DNA of 64,000 nucleotides from Moniliella sp. 'wahieum' (GCA_003971905.1 RSEE01000103.1:2501-66500); one strand, 5' to 3'. Shown: positions 10,092 to 22,471, counted from the first letter of the stretch. The notes: a model not told the origin generated them from the sequence alone. A program made the numbers and translations.

Positions 10092-13000
10092 ATGGCCGTG
10101 GCTGCCGAGCTGCTCGGCGCACTGCAGACGCACCTGGCTGTGCCCAGCTCCCAGGGCGCCGAGGCGGCGTGTGTGCTTCTGCTCGACACGGCCGCCTTCC
10201 TCGGCGCGCCCACCGCCGCCGCCTTGGCCACCGCCTGGACCCGCCTCGTCGCCACCCACCTCGCCTCGCACCCCGTCGTGCCCACATCGGACCTGGGCGC
10301 GCTGCGCACCCATCTCGTCTCATCGCCGCTCCTACTCCGCCCTGTCCAGCGTCTCATCATCCAACACGCCCCCACCCTCGACCGCCTGCCGCTGTGGCAC
10401 AGCGTCGTACGCGCCTCCTTTGTCCCCGCCGCTCCTGCTGCTGCCAACGCCGAGGCAGACGCCGCAGACGTCACAGCTGCCCAAGCAGCAGCAGCAGCCG
10501 TGACACGCTGGGGGCTACGTGTGTTGTCCCAAACAGGAGAAGGCCGCCGTTGCGATTGCCGACGTGGTCGCCTCCGAGCTGGATCTCGCTCTTCCCTTGG
10601 TCCCGTTCTGTCTGCCGCCCCTGGAACTCCACATGCCCACGCACAAAAGACCGAGTGGGACGAAACGCTGCACTTGCTCACTGCGTTCCCCGCCCGGATG
10701 GCCAATTTAACCCAGGGCCATACGCCGGCCAGTTTGGAAACGAGGTACGTCCTCCCTCTTCTTATCCTCCTTTCTCGGTGATTCCACTGGTTGGGAAGCA
10801 AGCACCCTTTTCTCCTCTTCTTGGTACAGCTGGCTGATGCGTGTTACATTCTGGGGGCAGTACATTCTACGCGCGCCTGACGCGGCAGTGGGAAACGCTG
10901 CTCCGTCCGGGGAGGGGTCAGTTCCTGTCAGGCTTGGCGGTCCGGTTGCTCAAGCTGGGGTGGGTGCGCAGTGCGAACGGGTGGTGGTACACACTCCTGC
11001 CGCGCATGTTGGACCGATTACAGCCTGGTCTGGGCTGGTCTACGAGCTACGTAGAGGCATGGCGCGATGTGATGCGTGCGCTAGGACCCTACCGGGCCGA
11101 GGTGGTGGCGTCCCTGCTGGGATGGATTGAGCAGCGATCGGGGCAGGTCCACCCTCCCCTGGTGGGAATGGAGTTGACCGATCCAACGAGGCAGGAAGAG
11201 GATGTACGTTTGGCATATGTGCTCGCGCTCGTCTGTCCGCCAGCCTCCACGTCATCTGTGGGCTCCCCGGGCCTCCCCTCGGACGCGGACTCCGACGCGG
11301 ACTCAGAAGAAGATGAGGAGGAGGAGGAGGAGCAGATGGTCATATTGCTACCCAGTGTGGGATGGAGCTCTGTGTCGCTTGCGCGCGCCTTGGTCCTATG
11401 GTCCTCCCTGGCGCCCTCGCCCGAGAGGACCGAACAACTGCTCCGCCGTGCACTGACCCAGTGGGGGGATAAGACCACCATCTTAGCGTCAAGGCCGGAG
11501 CAACACGTGGCACGTGCAGTCTTGCTTACGGTGGCGCTAAACCGGCTGAAGTTCCTAGCTGCACCCTCTGCCCCCTTGCCTTCTTCCACAGCGGAACCAA
11601 TGGCAGCGTCGACCTCGGCCCATGGGCCAGGGAAGTCCGGTAATGCAGCACCCACTCACGCGGGTGCAGGAACCGAGACGATCGTCCCGTTTCTGCTAAA
11701 AACACGGCACGACCCAGCGTTCCTAAACGGTGTTCAGGCGTACCTTGACCACCCGTCCCCGGCCATTCGGCTCGTGGGGCTGGCAGTGGCCGAAATCTTG
11801 GTTGGGACGGTGCGCACGCTTGTTCCCACCGAGGTTCCCTTGGACTTTGGCGTGTGGGGCGGCACGGGGCAAGGGCAAGACCTAGCGCGTACCTTGCGAC
11901 AGATGGTGTGGCCTGTCGTCCCACTCTCCCGCGGCGGTGTGCTGGGCATAGTGCCAGCGTCCGATGAGGCTGGTGGGGCAGACTCCCGGCCAGGGGAAAG
12001 TGACAAGGTGGAGGAAAGTGCGGATCGACTGGCCGATCTGACGTTGATGCGTCCGGCGCGGACCGTGCCCGTCCTCGGCGCTTGGGGGCGCATCGCGCCC
12101 CGCACAAACCACTGGTCCAGCTCCTAGACTCGGACGGGAAGGAAGAAGAAGACACAAGCGCCCCGTTCTCGGCCCTCGTGCCTTCTTCCGAGTCGGAAGG
12201 AGAGGATTCCTCTGCGGACGAACAAGACCACGACCTCGATCCCAATTCCGAGCTCGACCCAGGGGACGTGCTGTCTTTGTTAGAGCGCGCCGCGGGGGCA
12301 GGGAGGCAGAAGTACAAATGACCGAACGTACGAAAGAGTTCAGTGCGTCCGATGCGGCGCAGAAGCGGGACGCAATGGCGATGCGCATGCCTGGGCCGCG
12401 CCGACGCGCGGTGGTGTACGTGCATGAGCTCCCGCCTTTGCTCCGGGAAGAGAGAGGAGGTGCGGCATGCGCTTCACGTGCTGCCGTCGCTGGTGCGTGC
12501 CAAGCGAGGGTGGGGGAGCGAGGTGCAAGACTCGGCGGTGGAGCTGGTGCATCAGCTGGTGCAGCTGGACGACCGGTTTGGTCTGAAAGCGTTCGAGGAG
12601 TGGATCGCCGTTGGCATGGTCGCACTTCTTGTCTCGGCGCCCGTGGGGGCGGTAGCGATCGAGCTGGTGTTCAGCCCGCACCTGTCTTTGGTGCGAAAGG
12701 CGATGTTGCTGAGTGCGTTGCTGTATGCGGCGCTGGAGGTGCGGGGTGACATGGGGGCGCTATCTCGGCCGGCGCCCACCAAAGTCGCAGACCAAGTTGC
12801 CGCCCATGTTGGCTTGCTCGTCCGCCATGCCATCGAGCGCGCCAGGCACGAGGGCGAAGCGCACGTGCCTTCTCTTGCACGCCGCACGGCGCTCACTGCC
12901 ACTCCTACTACGGCCACCACCCGCGCCGCCCAGCGCGCCGGCATCACCCCAATCACCCCCGCGGCAAAGCAGGAAGACTACCTTGCGCCGCTGATCACAC

Positions 13001-13438
13001 GTACCTTGGCCCACCTCACGCTGCAGGGGCAGGGGGGCTACTTTACCCGTTCGTCGGTGTCTCCGTGGCCGATGGCCACGCTGCCGCCGCTGCTGCTGCC
13101 CTGGCTGCTGCAGACGGTGGCGGGACTGCTGCCTACGGCGGCGGGCCCGCGGACGCAAGCCATCGAGCTGGGGGGTGAGCAGGGCAGCGTATGCGTTGCC
13201 CTCGGAGCGTGCTGTGCCGATACAGACAGCAGCGACGGAGGTGGTGCTGCTGGCGCTGCAGGGGCGGCGGTGGGGGGGTAGCGGGGGTGGACTGGGCGGC
13301 GGTGCAGCAGCAGGCGGAGAGCGTGTTTGCAGTGCCGGACGCGGCGGCGGTGGCGGTGGCGGCGGCGGTGCAGCTGGCGGTGGGGAGGCGCGGGGCGGAT
13401 GGAGCGAAGCACAGAGCCTGCTGGCGCTCGAGGGATGA
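10092..13438 (+). CDS. TEL2: TEL2/CLK2-like telomere-length and checkpoint protein
   Basis: Tel2 is the alpha-solenoid core of the TTT complex (Tel2-Tti1-Tti2), which stabilises PIKK kinases such as TOR, ATM/Tel1 and ATR. The diagnostic part is the conserved C-terminal Tel2 domain: LNGVQAYLDHPSPAIRLVG (about 11730-11780), then VVYVHELPPLLREE-like (12410-12450) and FGLKAFEEWIAVGMVALLV (12578-12640), followed by helical repeats. The start at 10092 is the first ATG after the previous gene. One intron starts at GTACGT (10745) and ends at an AG at 10829 or 10860. An acidic stretch near 11290-11335 and a second near 12130-12260 separate the helical parts. Several frame changes (near 10520, 10640, 12120, 12345, 12450 and 13180) break the open frame. 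The stop at 13438 is the best guess, because a longer frame would run into the tRNA-Thr gene. Confidence 0.82.
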
Positions 13439-13561
13439 GGAGAAGAAGCAGCCGAGTCGAATGGCCAATCGTGCTCGCCGTCTCCCATCGAGCAAGTCGA
13501 GTATATATGTAGTAGGCATGGCAGTCGGTAGAACACACCTCCACACGCCCCCAAAAGAATA

Positions 13562-13646
13562 TGCCTCTTGGCCGAATCGAACGACCGATCTTCTCATGCC
13601 GTAGCCGTGCTACTAGTGAGATGCTTTACCACTGAGCCAAAGAGGC
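13562..13646 (-). tRNA. tRNA-Thr (AGU) with intron
   Basis: A full cloverleaf reads on the minus strand. The acceptor stem is GCCTCTT/AAGAGGC with discriminator A, and the D arm is GCTCAGTGGTAAAGC. The anticodon stem is TCTCA/TGAGA and the T arm is GGTCG-TTCGATT-CGGCC. The loop after the stem reads CTAGTA, placing anticodon AGT at the usual site. An intron of about 13 bases follows position 37. An A-T stretch with TTCTTTT lies just downstream, as expected for a polymerase III terminator. Confidence 0.92.
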
Positions 13647-15343
13647 TTGCGTGTGCGTTCCCTTTTGCCCATCACACGTGACACGGTGAGTACGTAATCG
13701 GCCGCCAGTGTGGTCCCCGCCTATCCTTCCTGACAGAGAGCATAGCTTGCGGAGAAGCTCGCCTGCCCCCACCGACGCGAAGCGTAAGTACTCTCGGCAG
13801 CCCCCCCCCGCCTCGCTTAGGATGAGGAAGACATGGGTGATCCACCGCCCCGGCTCCTCCGCGGCGGAGCCACGCACGGTCCACATGTACCCCCACCCCT
13901 TGCTCGCGTAGCGGGGCAGTGGGACCAACCAAGAACAGATACCTGATCCCCCTCCCCCCGCCCTTGCTTCTGTGTGGCTGACGCTCCTTCCCCCGCATCC
14001 ATCATCCAGCCCAAGCCACGCGCCGAGGCGCGTAGGGCCACGCGCGCCGGTCCCCTGGACACCCACTGCCTCCATGTCCTGGCCATCGCCGTCCCGCACC
14101 GCCCTTCCCGTTCCGCCCCCCACCCCGCGCTGCTGCGCGCAGGAAAGGTGTCCGATCCATCCAGGCCATGTGCAGGCTGATGGGTGGACGTGAGATGTGT
14201 GATGTGACAAAGGAAAATGGGAACGTGTGTTGGATGAAAACATCAGCTGCATGTGGACATTGGAGGGAGGGTCGTAGTATAGATCAATGCTCATAGTGCC
14301 GCATTTTCTGCTTCACGTACGTGGCAGGCCTGGGCGGCGATGTTACCAGGGGGGATCGCTTATTCACCACCGAAGAAACGGACGCTCCGTGCTGCACTGC
14401 ATGTTCCTCATCAACCCCCATTCGGCATTGCACCTTCTGCTCCCTGCACTCGCCTTCCGCCTCCTTTTACCGTTTTTGGAGGTGTATAGTCTGCTTCTCC
14501 CCGTGTTCTGTCACATCCAGCTGGCTCTCTGCGTAGAGGTGCAAGGCGCTCGCTTAACTCGGTCCAGTCCTTCAGGTCTGTATGGCTGCATTCAGACGAT
14601 CAAACCGAACAAGATGTGGGTCGGTTCGATGTTAGTTTACACTTACATCGCCCACAGCTCCAACCGTCAGAGTCATGGGTAAGATTTTGCTGAAATGTCC
14701 ATAGAAAGAGAGTGGAAACAAGTTTGTGAGTATAGAGGCCAGAGAAAGCGGACAGAATGCGCTGAGGGCGGCATCGGCCATGCGCCATGTCCTACCGACC
14801 TTCTCCGACAACAGTTTTGCATGTAGGTACGTTTACAAAGAAAAAGAATCAACCGCGGTTGTCGGCCCGCAGCGCGACGTGTGCAGACGCAATGTACAAA
14901 GAGAAAGGAGGGGGAGGGAGAGTGGATGGCGGGACAAACTCTGTTGGGGTGCGGATCGATCTGGCCCTGGGACCACATCGATCATCAACGTCGCTGGCGA
15001 GGAGGCTGGCGGTGAAAGGACGAGGAGAAGAGGTGGTGGTTACTCAATGTAGCAAAGTCGGGGGGATACGCAATCGGAAAGTGCCACAGCCGGCACGAGG
15101 CAGCACGGCGCCGCGCCTCCCTGGTCACGGGTCCCGCGTCACGCGTGGCGACCAGCAACCAGGCTGATTAAGGATTGCTGATTGCTGATTGGTCTCTGAG
15201 AGGCGGTGCCGATCGGAGCAGATGCTGGGGTAGCTAAGCCGCCTTGCCCTCCGCCGCCGCCGCATCGCCCCTCTCTCTCCCTCCGGCTTCTGCCTCCTGC
15301 CCACCTCACCGCGCCTCCGTAGTTCCCCACCCCGGCCCTCATC
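13647..15343. other. 1.7 kb without a recognisable gene
   Basis: Open stretches exist on both strands, for example about 220 codons on the minus strand at 13626-14294. They are low in recognisable features, and that one overlaps the tRNA-Thr gene. The part just before 15344 serves as the DSK2 promoter and leader. A palindromic TCACACGTGACA lies at 13672-13683 and ATCGATCATC at 14977. Confidence 0.45.
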
Positions 15344-16728
15344 ATGCCCACCGACTCCGACACCAACCCTGCCGCTGCCCCTCCCGCCGACGCCTCCGAC
15401 GACGAGGGAGAGGTGGTGGCGCTGACCATCAAGGGTCCCGCTGGTCTCCAGCTGCCCATCCAGATTGGGCTCTCTGCGCCCGTGCGCAAGCTCAAGCACG
15501 CCATCCAGCACGCCAAGCCGACTTTCCTGCCGCATCGCTGCGCCTCATCTATGGCGGCAAAGTGCTCAAGGACGACGTTCTGCTGGAGAAGTACCATATT
15601 CAGGGCGGCCATACCATCCACATGGTCCGCTCTGGTGGCGCCCCCGCCCTGCTGCCAGCGCCACGACATCCACCACCGCCACCACCGCCCCACCGCTGGC
15701 ACGGGAACCGGTACCGGCGCCGGCTTCGCCAGCTCCTGCAACCTCCACCCCGGCGGCGAGTGCGGCGGAACGGGCCGAGGCTCGTGGGGTGCCCAGCACG
15801 TTCGGTGCCGGCCAGACGTTTACCAACAACCCCTTTCTGCGCTGCTGCGTCCTGACCTGGCCGGTCCACATATGGCCGCGCTCAACCCGTTTGCGGGCAT
15901 GAATGGCAACCCGTCCGACCCGAACTTTATGATGAACTTGATGGCGGATGAGAGTTTCCAAGCGCAGGCGCGCGAAGCGCTCGCCCAACCGGGCATTGTG
16001 GACCAGATCCTCGCTATGCGCCCGCAACTACGGCCGTACCGTGCCATGCTCGAGACCATGCTCCAGTCCGAACAGTTTCGCGAAATGATTACCAACCCCG
16101 AAATGGTACGGCGCAGCCAGCAACTGGCCGGCGCGATGGGCGCAGGTGCAGGTGGCATGCCCGGCTTGGGCCCCTTTGGCTCAGGAATGTTTGGTGCACC
16201 GCCTGCCACGGGCGGTGCCGGCGGTGCCCTGGCGCTGCTCAGTGGCCCACATTTGCTCCCCCTGCCAACCCGGCGGCGCCAACGCCGGGCAGCACCGAAT
16301 CGCCTCCCACTGGTGCGGCGGGTACCACAGGTGCTACAGGTGGTGCCAATTCCGGGCCGGGCGCACCTGGGTCGGCGGACTCGCTGGAGCAACTTCTGCG
16401 CGCCTTGGGAGGCGGAGCTGGCGGGGGGCCTGGGATGGGATTCCCTCCCCCCAACCTGTTTGGCGACCTTGGCGCAGCAGGGGGACTAGGCGGGTTGGGT
16501 GGCTTGGGTGGCTTAGGTGGTATGGGTGGCCTAGGCGGTGCCGGTGGTGCTGGTGCTGAAGCGTCGGCTGGCGATTCTCGCCCCCCCGAAGAACGGTATT
16601 CCAACGAGCTTGCCCAGTTGCAGGGAATGGGCTTTACCAATGGCCCGGCCAACCTGCGGGCGTTGTTGATCAGCGGCGGGAGCGTCGAGGCCGCCGTGAC
16701 GCTCCTGCTCGAGGGAGGGGGGATTTGA
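15344..16728 (+). CDS. DSK2: Ubiquilin / DSK2-like proteasome shuttle factor
   Basis: This protein delivers ubiquitylated proteins to the proteasome. Domains in order are an N-terminal ubiquitin-like domain, a central STI1-type region and a C-terminal UBA domain. The ubiquitin-like domain has VALTIKGPAGLQLPIQI, then LRLIYGGKVLKDD and HTIHMVRSGG. The STI1 region has NPNFMMNLMADES-like, QPGIVDQIL and MLQSEQFREMITNPEM. The UBA ends the protein (LAQLQGMGFTNGPANLRALL to LLLEGGGI, stop at 16728). The linker before the UBA is a glycine/leucine run (GGLGGLGG repeats, 16480-16550). The start at 15344 follows a C-rich leader. At least three frame changes (near 15525, 15660-15760 and 16215-16380) interrupt the frame without splice signals. 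Domain order and length of about 450 residues fit DSK2. Confidence 0.93.
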
Positions 16729-17215
16729 AAACGAGAAGGGGACGAGGGCCGGGGCCCAAGGGAGGAGACATTGACAGCAACGTGCTTCTTCGTACCTGGT
16801 TGGACCTTGCTGCTGCCCGATCCCATGGGGGGCGGCCAGGCACAAGGCAAGCGGATTGGTGTCTCGGGGCTCCGACCTTTGCACTTTGCGTCAACGTTGC
16901 TCGATCCGCCTTGTTTGCCCCACGCGCCCAGCCCAGTCTAGGGCAGCGCCCTTCCGTGTGTAGCTGATGTCTGCCATCGGCTGGGGCGTGGTGCTGGCGA
17001 TGGCGTTCCTGCGTGCTCGTCTGTGCGCGGCTGTGAGAATGGAATGAGGGATAGGGTGCTGCTTGCTGGAAGCGAGGGAGGGCGAGGTGGAGATTGATGC
17101 TTGGTTGACTGTCTGTTGTCCAGAGATGAAGCCGGGGGGAAAGATCGATGAGGGGAGGCAGAACAACCTGCTGCCACACACAGGTCGAATGTAGATGGGA
17201 CAATTGCACCATCAC
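16729..17215. other. Intergenic spacer between DSK2 and tRNA-Glu
   Basis: About 490 bases of 3' flank with no gene-like content that I can support. Confidence 0.5.
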
Positions 17216-17303
17216 TCCTCAATGGTCCAACGGCTATGATGTCACGCTTTCAAGGCCGGTGTGGTCTGTTCCGTGAAGACCCGGGTTCGACCCGGTTGGG
17301 GAA
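17216..17303 (+). tRNA. tRNA-Glu (UUC) with intron
   Basis: The acceptor stem is TCCTCAA/TTGGGGA with discriminator A. The D arm is GGTCCAACGGCTATGAT and the anticodon stem is TCACG/CGTGA. The loop begins CTTTCA, placing anticodon TTC, followed by an intron of about 18 bases before the closing C. The T arm reads CCGGG-TTCGA-CCCGG, so its loop is two bases shorter than the normal seven. This is either a sequencing deletion or a defect. TTTCTTTT follows as the terminator. Confidence 0.87.
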
Positions 17304-17522
17304 TTTCTTTTGGCGGAGGCAGGGTGATGTGGCGGTGATGTGGCGGGGCAGAGCCGACGCGCGGCTGGGAGCAGCGCCACCTGGGTCGGAGTTCCGCTGG
17401 GCGGCCGCCCGCCGCCGCAGTCACATGTGATGTCGCATCGCCGAGGGGCTGCCCTGCCACTCCTCCCACACCCACACCGCCGTCGGCCGCGTGTCCGGCG
17501 ACCACCTGGGCGCTTGGCTGGC

Positions 17523-20374
17523 ATGGACCACCCGAGCCCCGCCACGCCCGTGGCTGCGCCGCACCCGCTCCCCGCCGCCCCCTCCCAGCCCTCTGCCCCG
17601 CCCACACCATTGGCCCCCGAGGCCGCGTCGCGCCCCAGAGCATCTCCGACCCTTCGTTCGTTCCCCCGCCAGCCGAGTGGCCCGCCCCGCGCATGACGAG
17701 CGACGACTCGGCCAGCGAGTACTCCAACCAGGACTCCTTCGCCCCCTCGTCCGTTGACCACAGAAGCAGTGCCCCCAGCCACGCTCTTCCTCCTTCCCTG
17801 TCCGCCTCAATGACCCTGCCCGCCCACCCGCACCTGCCGCCCAGCGACGTGTCCCACGTCGAGTCCCAGCTTGCTCAGCTCAACCTTCACCTTGCCGCCG
17901 CCGCCGCCGCCGCCGCCGCCGCGGACCAGCGCCCCCCTGCGCCTCCTGCCTCCCATGTTTCCGACGCGACGACCGACGTTGAGCAGCAAGCGGCGCAGCT
18001 CACATCGCAGCTCGCTGCTCTGTCGTCTCACTTATCTCCCGCGCTGCCCGAGCCCAACGCTGCTCTTGCCACTCGTGCCGTCCTCCCCGCGGCGGCCTGC
18101 TGGCACGCCCCACCACGCACCCTCCCTCAGCTCAGGGTCCGAGTATGGTTCCGATGCCGATACGCACGAGGAGGTGCTCACCCGCCCCCCGCGCCGCCGC
18201 GGAGTTACGGTGGCAAGTGCCGCACCTATGCAGGTGGCATCTGTCACCGCCGAGCAGCTGTCTGTGCAAGCTGCGCTCGAGGCCGAAGCGGACGCCCGCA
18301 ATCCCAATCGTCCACGTACGTTGCAGGAAGCGCGAGCGCGGGCCAAAGCACGTGCCCTGGCCAAGCAGTCCATGACGCATCCTCTTCCCTTGCCTGCACC
18401 TCCTCTGGAACCACAAGAGTCGTCCCAAACAAAGTCTCCACTGTCTGCTCCCATCATTGCTTTCGACCCAGCTTTAACCTTGGCCGAGCGCTCCGATTCG
18501 CCCACTCGTCGCCCCGCCCGTTCCCCGCGCCGTTTGTCAGACCAGCCAGCCATGGACGGTGCCTCTCCCATATCGACGCCAGGCGGGGACTCCCCGCTGC
18601 TTCAGCAAGACCGTTTGGTTCAGACTGCCGTGCCCGGCAAGATGCGTAACGAGGGTGAAGATGCCGAGGAGGGCGTGTCTGGAGATACAACCATGATGGC
18701 CGCACATTCAGCTGGCTTGGCCCCATCTCCTGAGATCGTCACGTCACCTGATGTGTCCATCGCTTCGCTGCCCACCTTTGGCCATGCTACGTCGCAGGGA
18801 ATGTCCATTTCGTCCGCAGAGGCGCTTACGCCAACGCACAAGACGCTCCCTGCGCTTTTGCCCGCCCCTGCCCCGTCGGCTTCACCATCGATGGACGTGT
18901 TTGGCATTGACTGTCCCTGGCCCCGGCCCTTCTTTTCAGTGACGCCCCAGGCCCCGCAGGCACCCGGCGGTCGCTTCCTTCGAGCGGCAACCAACTTGGG
19001 TGCGGTACGCAAAATTACCGAGAATCATTTCCCCCAAGGCAGCGTCCATTAGCGGACCGTTTCCGACAACGGCCTCGGTCGCAGTAGCCTATGCTGAAGC
19101 GGCAGCCGACTTGCTGGCCACACCCACGGGGCTGCCGACCTGGGTCAACCTCATGTCCAATCCGTCGAACCGTGGTGCGTATTAAGTTGTCTGTTGATCC
19201 GATGGTCTTCCGCCGTGCGTGAATAAACTGCTGACCTGTAGCTCTTGCGTTAGGGGATACTGTGACTCCGCACAAGGCGCAAGCGCCCATTCCGTCCGAG
19301 TTTGGTGGGATCTGGACAACGACGACGATCAACACGGGCTTGTCCGATGTCACCTTCCCCGTCCGCGGCGACGGTGGTCGGGCTGTAGCGTTGCCCTTTT
19401 CGTCGTCCGAGCCGGTTATCTCGTCTCCCATTGATTCTTCTCCGCACTCGCTCCCTGCCGATGGACCAGGAACGCTGACCACGTCGCAAGGAGACGAGCA
19501 GGCGAAAGTGCAGGCGCTGAGCGAGATGCCTCGTAACCTTCCCTACCCAGGTGCCTATGCCATGCAGCAGCAGCAGCAGAACCGTGCCCACATCCAGCAC
19601 GTCGCACAGCAACAACAAAGTCTCACTCGCGCCCAGCGTCCGCGTGCTGAGACCCAACGCGAAGTCCGCGGGTTAGTCCTGGGCCCCTTTCGTGCCCGAG
19701 CACCCGAATCTCCATCGGGATTTACTTTTCTACGAAGGGGCGAGACACCATCAGGCACGATGCCGCTCATCTCCAAACCCTTGCCACCTCCCAAACCCGA
19801 ATCGGTTTCTTCTTCATCCGACAGATCGCTGTCGCGGAGAACGTTACCCGTGGTGGGATCGGGGGTGGCCAAGCGCCCGCCCTTACCGACGATTGACGTG
19901 ATGCAGACGCCGATGCAGACGCCGATGCAGACGCCGAAGCAGACGCCGATGCCTTCCGGGCCTGGCAACCATCGGATCAGTGCCAGTCTCGAGGTTCCGC
20001 GTATGTTGCGGGACGCGCCGCGCCCCATGCACTCGGTCCGAGCCAGTATCGATTTACCGCACGGCTCGCCGCACGCGCCTGGTTTGACGCCCACCTCGTC
20101 CGTCGGCGGCAGTGGGCACGGATTTGGCTCGACCCCGCGTCTGTCGCCCCGCGCGGAACGGCTCGAGGAGTGGAAACAGGGGTTGGACTTGGCTGCGTTG
20201 GAGCGCATGTGCGATGCGCTTCCTTCGGCCGAACCACGCGACTTGGCCCACGCCCTACGACGGTCTCAGGATGACGTCCAGGCCATCTCGCTCTACCTCA
20301 CTGAACGAGCTGCCGGCGCACGCAAACCGAGTCCCGTCCGCCGATCCAAAATGTCCCTCTTGGGCGGCCGTTGA
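17523..20374 (+). CDS. Large low-complexity protein with a small C-terminal helical domain
   Basis: Not recognised. Proline, serine and alanine dominate. Features in order are an alanine run (near 17890-17925), a coil-like glutamine-rich stretch (VEQQAAQLTSQLAALSSHL), a moderately conserved-looking segment FGIDCPWPRPFFS (18900-18940) and the phrase LPTWVNLMSN near 19140. After these come QQQQQ stretches, a 12-base repeat coding MQTP (19905-19950), and a C-terminal domain from about 20160 (LDLAALERMCDALPS... DVQAISLYLTE). The last has the length and pattern of a CUE/UBA-type ubiquitin-binding fold, but this is a guess. An intron fits at about 19174-19253 (GTGCGT to TTAG, with CTGACC before the end). 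The 17523 start reads MDHPSP and needs a frame change at 17694. The alternative ATG is 17693. Frame changes near 18080-18150 and 19010 occur too. Confidence 0.6.
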
Positions 20375-21225
20375 CCCGAACTGGCACCCCCCTACTGTGC
20401 CCTGCACCCCCTTCCGCCTTCTGCGTCTGCCTCGCCCCCCTCGCCTCCCGACGGGCGCGGGGGGTAGACTAAGCACCGCGGACCCGATGAATTCATACCC
20501 TTGCTTTCCCTTGCAGCCTTGTTCCCCCGCATCAATGCATCCCCTTCGCTGACGTTGTCCAACGACGTGTCTTCCCCCCACCATGATTGCGCGTCGGCGC
20601 CCCCAAAGCGTCGGAACTCCAGTAGAATGGATACAGTGGTACGGCAAGCTTACTTTGGGATCCTGTTGGGCTGCAGAGCAGGCGAGTCAATGGGTTGGCC
20701 TTGTATGCGGGTAAAGGGGAACTGAGCCATATTTGGAAATCGTTCCTGTCAGGGCATCCGCAAGACCACCAAAGACTATCGTCTGTGCCCTACGGAAGGT
20801 CGGAAGGTCGGCAGGACTGGTAAACGTGAAGTGGAAGCGCGTTCGACCAGTAACAGGAGATGACTTTCGTGACGCTCTCAAGAGGATTTCGCGTCGCATC
20901 CGGGGCCGACTTGCTTAGGTGTAGACTCCGATATCGTAGGACAAACAACCGCTCCCATCCTCTCTTGTGGGGAACATGTGCGAAGGAATGTTATGCTATG
21001 GGTTCAGGCAAAAGAGCGTATGGGCGCAGTCAGGAGTCAGGAGCCACTAGCCCGCACCCCAACCTGCAGCCTCGTCCCTGTGTCTGTTCGCTGACTCCTG
21101 CTCCAAGCGCTATGCTCTGTATGTCGCGCTCTCGCCTAACCCCACTCGATCCATCGAGTCAAGCTGCGCGTCCATCCATTCCAGCGCGCCAACCGAAACG
21201 GGGCGGTGTGCGAAGTCCGTACCGG
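20375..21225. other. Spacer between two convergent genes
   Basis: About 850 bases between the stop of the plus-strand gene and the stop of PEX19. No gene is recognised. Confidence 0.5.
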
Positions 21226-22471
21226 TTACATAACGGTGCACTCTTCGTCCTTGCCCAGACCGGGCAAGTCGAGGCCTTCCGGCACGTCGCCCACGATTTC
21301 GTCCGGTGGCGCGCCGCAGTCTTGCATTGCGTCATCAGTTCGTGCACCTTTTTCTGCCGTGCCTGTTGCGCCGGGGAAGGGGGAGTGCGCGTTGCCGGGT
21401 CAGCGCCCTCGGGCAGTGCCGGTTCCTCTTCCCATTCCGGATCTTCAAACACGGCGACCACTTGGGTCACAATGCCCGCTTGCTTAGTGTAGCGTTCCTG
21501 GTCCGGCTTGGGGAGCGCTCGGAAGGTGTCGCTGGCCAAGTAGGCTGGGTACTGCTCGTTCATCTCCTTCATCGGACCATACAGCACCTCTTTGCCCATC
21601 AAGTCCGACATCATGTTTTCCAACATGGCCGCCATGCCTTCTTCTCCCTCGCCAGTACCCAGGTCTCCTAGCGACTTGAACAGTTCTTCCATCGAAGGGC
21701 CTCCTTCGCCCCCGGCGCCCCCCAGCTCCGATAACATGCGCAACAACTCTTCCTGCCCTGCCCCGCCCGCGCCAGTGGACGAAGTCGCATTCTTGTCGCT
21801 CGTCTTGAGCCGGTTCATCGTCGCGGCAATCGTGTCTTGGAAGCTGGCCGGGGCAGCTCCGGCGGCAGTGGCAGACGCCGTCGACGAAGGTTGAGACGTC
21901 GACGCGCCGGCATTGGGGTCGAGGCCCGTCCCACCAAACAGCAACCGTTCAAATTGTTTCATCAATGCCTCCTCGTCCATCTCTCCCTGGGTGCCGGATG
22001 CGGCCGCCGACGTAGACGGGGACTTGGACTTGGACTCGGACCCAGACGAGGTCGGGCCGGCACCCGCCGTCGCGGCACTGGCGTCCAGACCAGCTAGCAT
22101 GTCTTGGATCCCTTGGGCAAACTGAGCGGCAAAGTCTTCCGACAAGAAATCGTCCTCGTCCTCAGCGGCCCGGAGGTGGGCTCTCTTTCCTCTCTCCTCC
22201 ACTGTCGCTTTCTTGGCAGGGGTGGAGGCAGGCTTTCCGGGGGTGGGGGTAGCAGGGCCCGCAGCAGAAGGTGTGGCAGCCGCAGCCGCAGCCGCCGGAG
22301 CGGGCTTGGCCGTGTCGTTAAATTCGTCCAACACACCTTGAGGCGGGGGGCGGAAGCGGGGTCAGCACCAGGCGTGTCAGCAGGGCAACAGCGGCGCGGA
22401 GGAAGCGTACCATCCAGATCGTCCAGGTCGTCCAGGCCGTCGAGGGCGTGGGGGTCGGTGTCAGGGGCCAT
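21226..22471 (-). CDS. PEX19: PEX19, peroxisomal membrane protein receptor
   Basis: Pex19 binds peroxisomal membrane proteins in the cytosol and hands them to Pex3. Exon 1 (22411-22471) encodes MAPDTDPHALDGLDDLDDLD, the typical acidic DDLDDLD start. A 74-base intron (22337-22410, GT-AG, CTGAC branch, phase 1) follows. Exon 2 continues VLDEFNDTAKP. The middle has FAAQFAQGIQDMLAGL and MKQFERLLFGG. The conserved cargo-binding part has KEVLYGPMKEMNEQYPAYL and LPKPDQERYTKQ. One A is missing near 21340. In the corrected frame the end reads PEGLDLPGLG, then EECTVM, stop at 21226. CTVM is a CaaX box, so the protein is expected to be farnesylated like other Pex19. The length of about 390 residues is normal for the family. 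Confidence 0.95.

Noticed and set aside
13626..14294. 222-codon minus-strand open frame
   Set aside because: It overlaps the end of tRNA-Thr and has only low-complexity glycine-rich content.
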